Shown piece by piece: positions 60,999 through 64,000 of a stretch of 64,000 nucleotides of DNA. The translations under genes were made by a program, and so were the position numbers. The notes under the pieces are model-generated. The model had not been told where the DNA came from and made no database searches. It saw only the letters and a list, made by a program, of their open reading frames with translations. Every line of letters begins with the position of its first letter. Position 1 is the stretch's first letter. Source of the stretch: an uncultured Eubacteriales bacterium (GTDB lineage Bacteria; Bacillota; Clostridia; Oscillospirales; Acutalibacteraceae); contig CAKVEP010000008.1 in assembly GCA_934729465.1 (NCBI GenBank), positions 1-64,000 on the forward strand, read 5' to 3'.

Positions 60999-63620
60999 AT
61001 GGAAAAAGAGTTGAATAAAATATATGACCCCAAAGAAGTAGAAGATAGGTTATATGAATTTTGGGAAAACAATAATTATTTTCATGCAGAACCGGATAAA
61101 AGTAAAAATCCATACACAATAGTAATCCCGCCGCCAAACATTACGGGTAAACTTCACATGGGTCACGCTTTGGATGAAACTCTTCAAGATATAATAGTAA
61201 GATTTAAGAGAATGCAAGGCTTTATGACTTTGTGGCTTCCTGGGACAGACCACGCATCTATAGCAACTGAGGCTAAGGTTGTAAATGCAATTAAGGAGGA
61301 GGGACTGTCTAAAGAAGAGCTTGGAAGAGAAGAATTTTTAAAGCGCACGTGGCAATGGAAAGAGCAATACGGAAATACTATAGTAAATCAGATAAAAAAG
61401 CTTGGAGCATCTTGCGATTGGTCGAGGGAGCGCTTTACCTTAGATGAGGGGTGCTCAAAGGCTGTTATTGAATTTTTCAATAGAATGTATGAAAAGAAGC
61501 TGATTTACAGAGGCGAAAGAATAATAAATTGGTGTCCAAAATGTAAAACTTCAATATCAGATATAGAAGTAGTGTTTGATGAAACCGACGGAAAATTCTG
61601 GCATATAAAATATCCATTTGCAGACGGAAGCGGAAGTTTGGAAATTGCAACAACAAGACCTGAAACTATGCTTGGTGATACCGCTATAGCAGTATCGCCT
61701 GACGACGATAGGTATAAAGATATAATCGGAAAGAGTGTAATTGTTCCGCTTATAAACAAGGAAATTCCTGTTGTTGCAGACAGCTATGTTGAAAAAGACT
61801 TTGGAACCGGAGCGGTAAAAATAACGCCAGCTCACGACCCTAACGATTTTGAAGTTGGGAAGAGGCACAATCTTAAAGTAATAAATATTATGGACGACAA
61901 TTGCGTAATGAACGAAAACGCAGGGAAGTATAAAGGGTTAGACAGATACGAGGCAAGAAAACAAATAGTTGAAGACCTCAAACAAGCAGGATTTTTGGTT
62001 AAGGTTGAGGACATTCACCATAATGTTGGAAAATGTCAAAGATGTTCAGAAGTAGTTGAACCAAGAGTGTCAACTCAGTGGTTTGTAAAAATGGAACCCC
62101 TTGCAAAGCCGGCTATAGAGTGCGTGAAGTCAGGGAAAGTTAAGTTCATTCCTGAAAGATTTAGCAAGATATACTATAACTGGATGGAAAATATTAAGGA
62201 TTGGTGTATATCAAGGCAGTTGTGGTGGGGACATAGGATTCCGGCGTGGTACTGCGAGGATTGCGGAGAGGTTAATGTTTCCAGAGAAGAAGTAAAAGAA
62301 TGTGGGAAATGTGGTTCTCACAAATTACATCAGGACGAAGACACGTTAGATACATGGTTTTCATCTGCACTATGGCCGTTTTCGACTCTTGGATGGCCAG
62401 AAAAAACACCGGAGTTAGATTACTTTTTCCCAACAGACACACTCGTTACAGGATACGATATAATTTTCTTCTGGGTTGCAAGAATGATATTCGCATCTAA
62501 AGAATTGATGGGTGATGTTCCGTTTAAAAATGTGTTGATACACGGTCTTGTTAGGGACGCTCAGGGAAGAAAGATGTCTAAATCTCTGGGCAATGGGATA
62601 GACCCTCTTGAGATTATAGATAAATACGGTGCTGACGCTTTAAGATTTACTTTGGCAATAGGCAATAGTCCCGGAAATGATATAAGATTTTCTGATGAAA
62701 AGGTGTCTTCAAGCAGGAATTTTGCGAATAAAATCTGGAATGCCGCTAGGTTTATCCACATGAACATAAAAGAAAAGAATGTTCAAAATAAGCTTCCTGA
62801 AAATATGAACACTGTAAATAAATGGATTGTTAGCAGATTTAACGATGTTGCGAGAGAAGTTACGAGTAACATAGAAAAATTTGAGCTTGGTTTAGCAGTA
62901 CAAAAACTTTATGACTTTGTATGGGACGAATTTTGCGATTGGTATATAGAGTTTGCGAAGGTAAATATGCAAAATGAGAGCGTAGCTTTAGAGACCATGC
63001 AAGTTTTGGTTTGGGTAATGAGCAACACAATGAAGCTTTTACATCCCTTTATGCCGTTTATCACGGAGGAAATTTGGCAGTCTTTGCCGCATGACGGTGA
63101 ATCTATTATGGTTTCAAAATATCCTTGTTACGACAGTAGATTAGATGACAAAGTAGCAGAGGATAAGATTAAAGACATAATGGAAGTAATAAAATGTATA
63201 AGAAACCGTAGAAGCGAAATGAATGTGCAGCACAATAAAAAAACAGCAATTTATATATCAACGTTAAACACTCAAACGTATCAAGAAAGCAGCGAACTAA
63301 TAAAGAAATTAGCCTACGGAACTGATGTTAAAGTAGCAAACGAATTTAATATTTCGCAATCGGTAACCATAGTAACGACAAACGCTAAGGTTTATATTCC
63401 GCTTGACGAGCTTATTGACAAGCAAGCAGAGATAGCTAGATTAAAAAAGGAATATGAAGAAACCAAAAAATATTTGGAGCAGTCACAGCTAAAGCTTAAA
63501 AATGAGAAATTCATTTCTAAAGCGCCAGAAAAGGTAATAAACGGCGTTAAAGATAATGTTGAAAAATTAAAATCTAAGCTGAGCGAAATTGAAAATACTT
63601 TAAAATCTATGGAAAATTAA
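60999..63620 (+). CDS. valS: Valyl-tRNA synthetase
   Basis: The ATG at 60999, after TGGAGGAAG, gives 873 aa; an upstream frame extension is not used. Class I motifs: HMGH in PPPNITGKLHMGHAL, KMSKS in GRKMSKSLGN, the editing domain (TTRPETMLGDTAIAV), a zinc-like knuckle (CEDCGEVN...CGKCGSHK) and a C-terminal coiled-coil arm (KKEYEETKKYLEQSQLKLK). It charges tRNA-Val and edits Thr. A terminator lies at 63625. Confidence 0.97.
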   Translation: MEKELNKIYDPKEVEDRLYEFWENNNYFHAEPDKSKNPYTIVIPPPNITGKLHMGHALDETLQDIIVRFKRMQGFMTLWLPGTDHASIATEAKVVNAIKEEGLSKEELGREEFLKRTWQWKEQYGNTIVNQIKKLGASCDWSRERFTLDEGCSKAVIEFFNRMYEKKLIYRGERIINWCPKCKTSISDIEVVFDETDGKFWHIKYPFADGSGSLEIATTRPETMLGDTAIAVSPDDDRYKDIIGKSVIVPLINKEIPVVADSYVEKDFGTGAVKITPAHDPNDFEVGKRHNLKVINIMDDNCVMNENAGKYKGLDRYEARKQIVEDLKQAGFLVKVEDIHHNVGKCQRCSEVVEPRVSTQWFVKMEPLAKPAIECVKSGKVKFIPERFSKIYYNWMENIKDWCISRQLWWGHRIPAWYCEDCGEVNVSREEVKECGKCGSHKLHQDEDTLDTWFSSALWPFSTLGWPEKTPELDYFFPTDTLVTGYDIIFFWVARMIFASKELMGDVPFKNVLIHGLVRDAQGRKMSKSLGNGIDPLEIIDKYGADALRFTLAIGNSPGNDIRFSDEKVSSSRNFANKIWNAARFIHMNIKEKNVQNKLPENMNTVNKWIVSRFNDVAREVTSNIEKFELGLAVQKLYDFVWDEFCDWYIEFAKVNMQNESVALETMQVLVWVMSNTMKLLHPFMPFITEEIWQSLPHDGESIMVSKYPCYDSRLDDKVAEDKIKDIMEVIKCIRNRRSEMNVQHNKKTAIYISTLNTQTYQESSELIKKLAYGTDVKVANEFNISQSVTIVTTNAKVYIPLDELIDKQAEIARLKKEYEETKKYLEQSQLKLKNEKFISKAPEKVINGVKDNVEKLKSKLSEIENTLKSMEN

Positions 63621-63624
63621 AGTT

Positions 63625-63652
63625 AAAGGAGCCTATAAAAGGGCTCCTTTGT
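63625..63652 (+). terminator. Terminator after valS
   Basis: AAAGGAGCC (63625-63633) and GGCTCCTTT (63642-63650) form a 9-bp stem with an 8-base loop; the U-tract is short. Confidence 0.65.
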
Positions 63653-63795
63653 TAATGTAAAAATAAAAATTTAAAAGCATAATAAATTATATTAATAAAA
63701 CAATATTCTACAAAATAGTAACCTTAATTATCTTATAATAATAAAAAGAATACTAAAAATCATCTAAGGACAAGCATAATTAAGGAAGTGAAGAT

Positions 63796-64000
63796 ATGGG
63801 AGTAAAAATATCTGTTGAGGGCGATGTGTTAACAGCATTGCTTGAAGGGGATATAGACCATCACACAGCAAAAGCTATGAGAGAAAGTATTGACGAAAGT
63901 AGCGTTAAATTCAAGCCTAAACTTATGAATATTGATTTTAGCAAGGTACAGTTTATGGATAGTTCAGGAATAGGTTTGATAATGGGAAGATATAAACTTA
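63796..64000 (+). CDS. spoIIAA: Anti-sigma-F factor antagonist SpoIIAA, cut by the right edge
   Basis: The first 68 residues of a STAS-domain protein are present. LEGDIDHHTAKAMRESID and FMDSSGIGLIMGRYK match SpoIIAA, where the Ser in DSSGIG is the one phosphorylated by SpoIIAB and dephosphorylated by SpoIIE (gene at 17970). The SD is AAGGAAGTGA. The usual spoIIAB and sigF should follow beyond the window. Confidence 0.9.
   Translation, partial: MGVKISVEGDVLTALLEGDIDHHTAKAMRESIDESSVKFKPKLMNIDFSKVQFMDSSGIGLIMGRYKL

Overview
The window looks like chromosomal DNA of an endospore-forming, low-GC Gram-positive bacterium of the class Clostridia. The evidence is the AT-rich sequence, the strong Shine-Dalgarno sites, and a large sporulation set: spoIIGA, sigE, spoIIE, spo0A, spoIVB, a yunB-like gene, sigG, and the start of spoIIAA at the right edge. 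An Oscillospirales/Ruminococcus-like relative is my guess; no rRNA is present to test it. I saw no IS element, prophage, tRNA or CRISPR array.

Layout. 1-2233: minus-strand genes (a truncated membrane/coiled-coil protein, a P-loop ATPase, an amidase with an SH3 domain). 2355-5247: an unusual plus-strand patch with a strong promoter, a decayed gene with several frameshifts, and an unrecognised 561-aa protein with a repeated acidic/basic tail. 5255-10987: a polysaccharide deacetylase, the spoIIGA-sigE pair, tadA, a cation efflux protein and a membrane-anchored cohesin-like protein. 11016-16745: mscS, a DUF4364 regulator, rlmN, and the PP2C phosphatase/PASTA kinase pair. 16950-21561: uracil-DNA glycosylase, a 62-aa protein, spoIIE and galE. 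21736-32685: a 3602-aa surface protein with about 20 repeats, then an XRE regulator, spo0A and spoIVB. 35683-36866: a Nif11-like double-glycine peptide precursor and an unknown protein. 36947-40475: rpmG-secE-nusG-rplK-rplA-rplJ-rplL with three leader RNA elements. 40495-44156: rsmA, yunB, ligA. 44177-47815: ylxM-ffh-rpsP-khpA-rimM-trmD. 47970-50299: HPr and uvrC. 50306-57834 (minus): a complete phosphate regulon, pstSCAB-phoU-phoP-phoR plus an acyltransferase. 57917-60685 (minus): tsf, rpsB, sigG. 60933-63620: valS. 63796-64000: spoIIAA, cut by the edge.

The genes cover the decision to sporulate (Spo0A), the forespore and mother-cell programmes (SpoIIE, SpoIIAA, SpoIIGA/SigE, SigG, SpoIVB), translation and protein export, phosphate sensing and uptake, and a few cell-surface functions. 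The least explained parts are the repeat-rich 3602-aa surface protein, the orphan Nif11-like precursor, the decayed gene next to the 561-aa protein, and a group of minus-strand genes whose ribosome binding sites are buried in, or separated from the start codon by, RNA hairpins.
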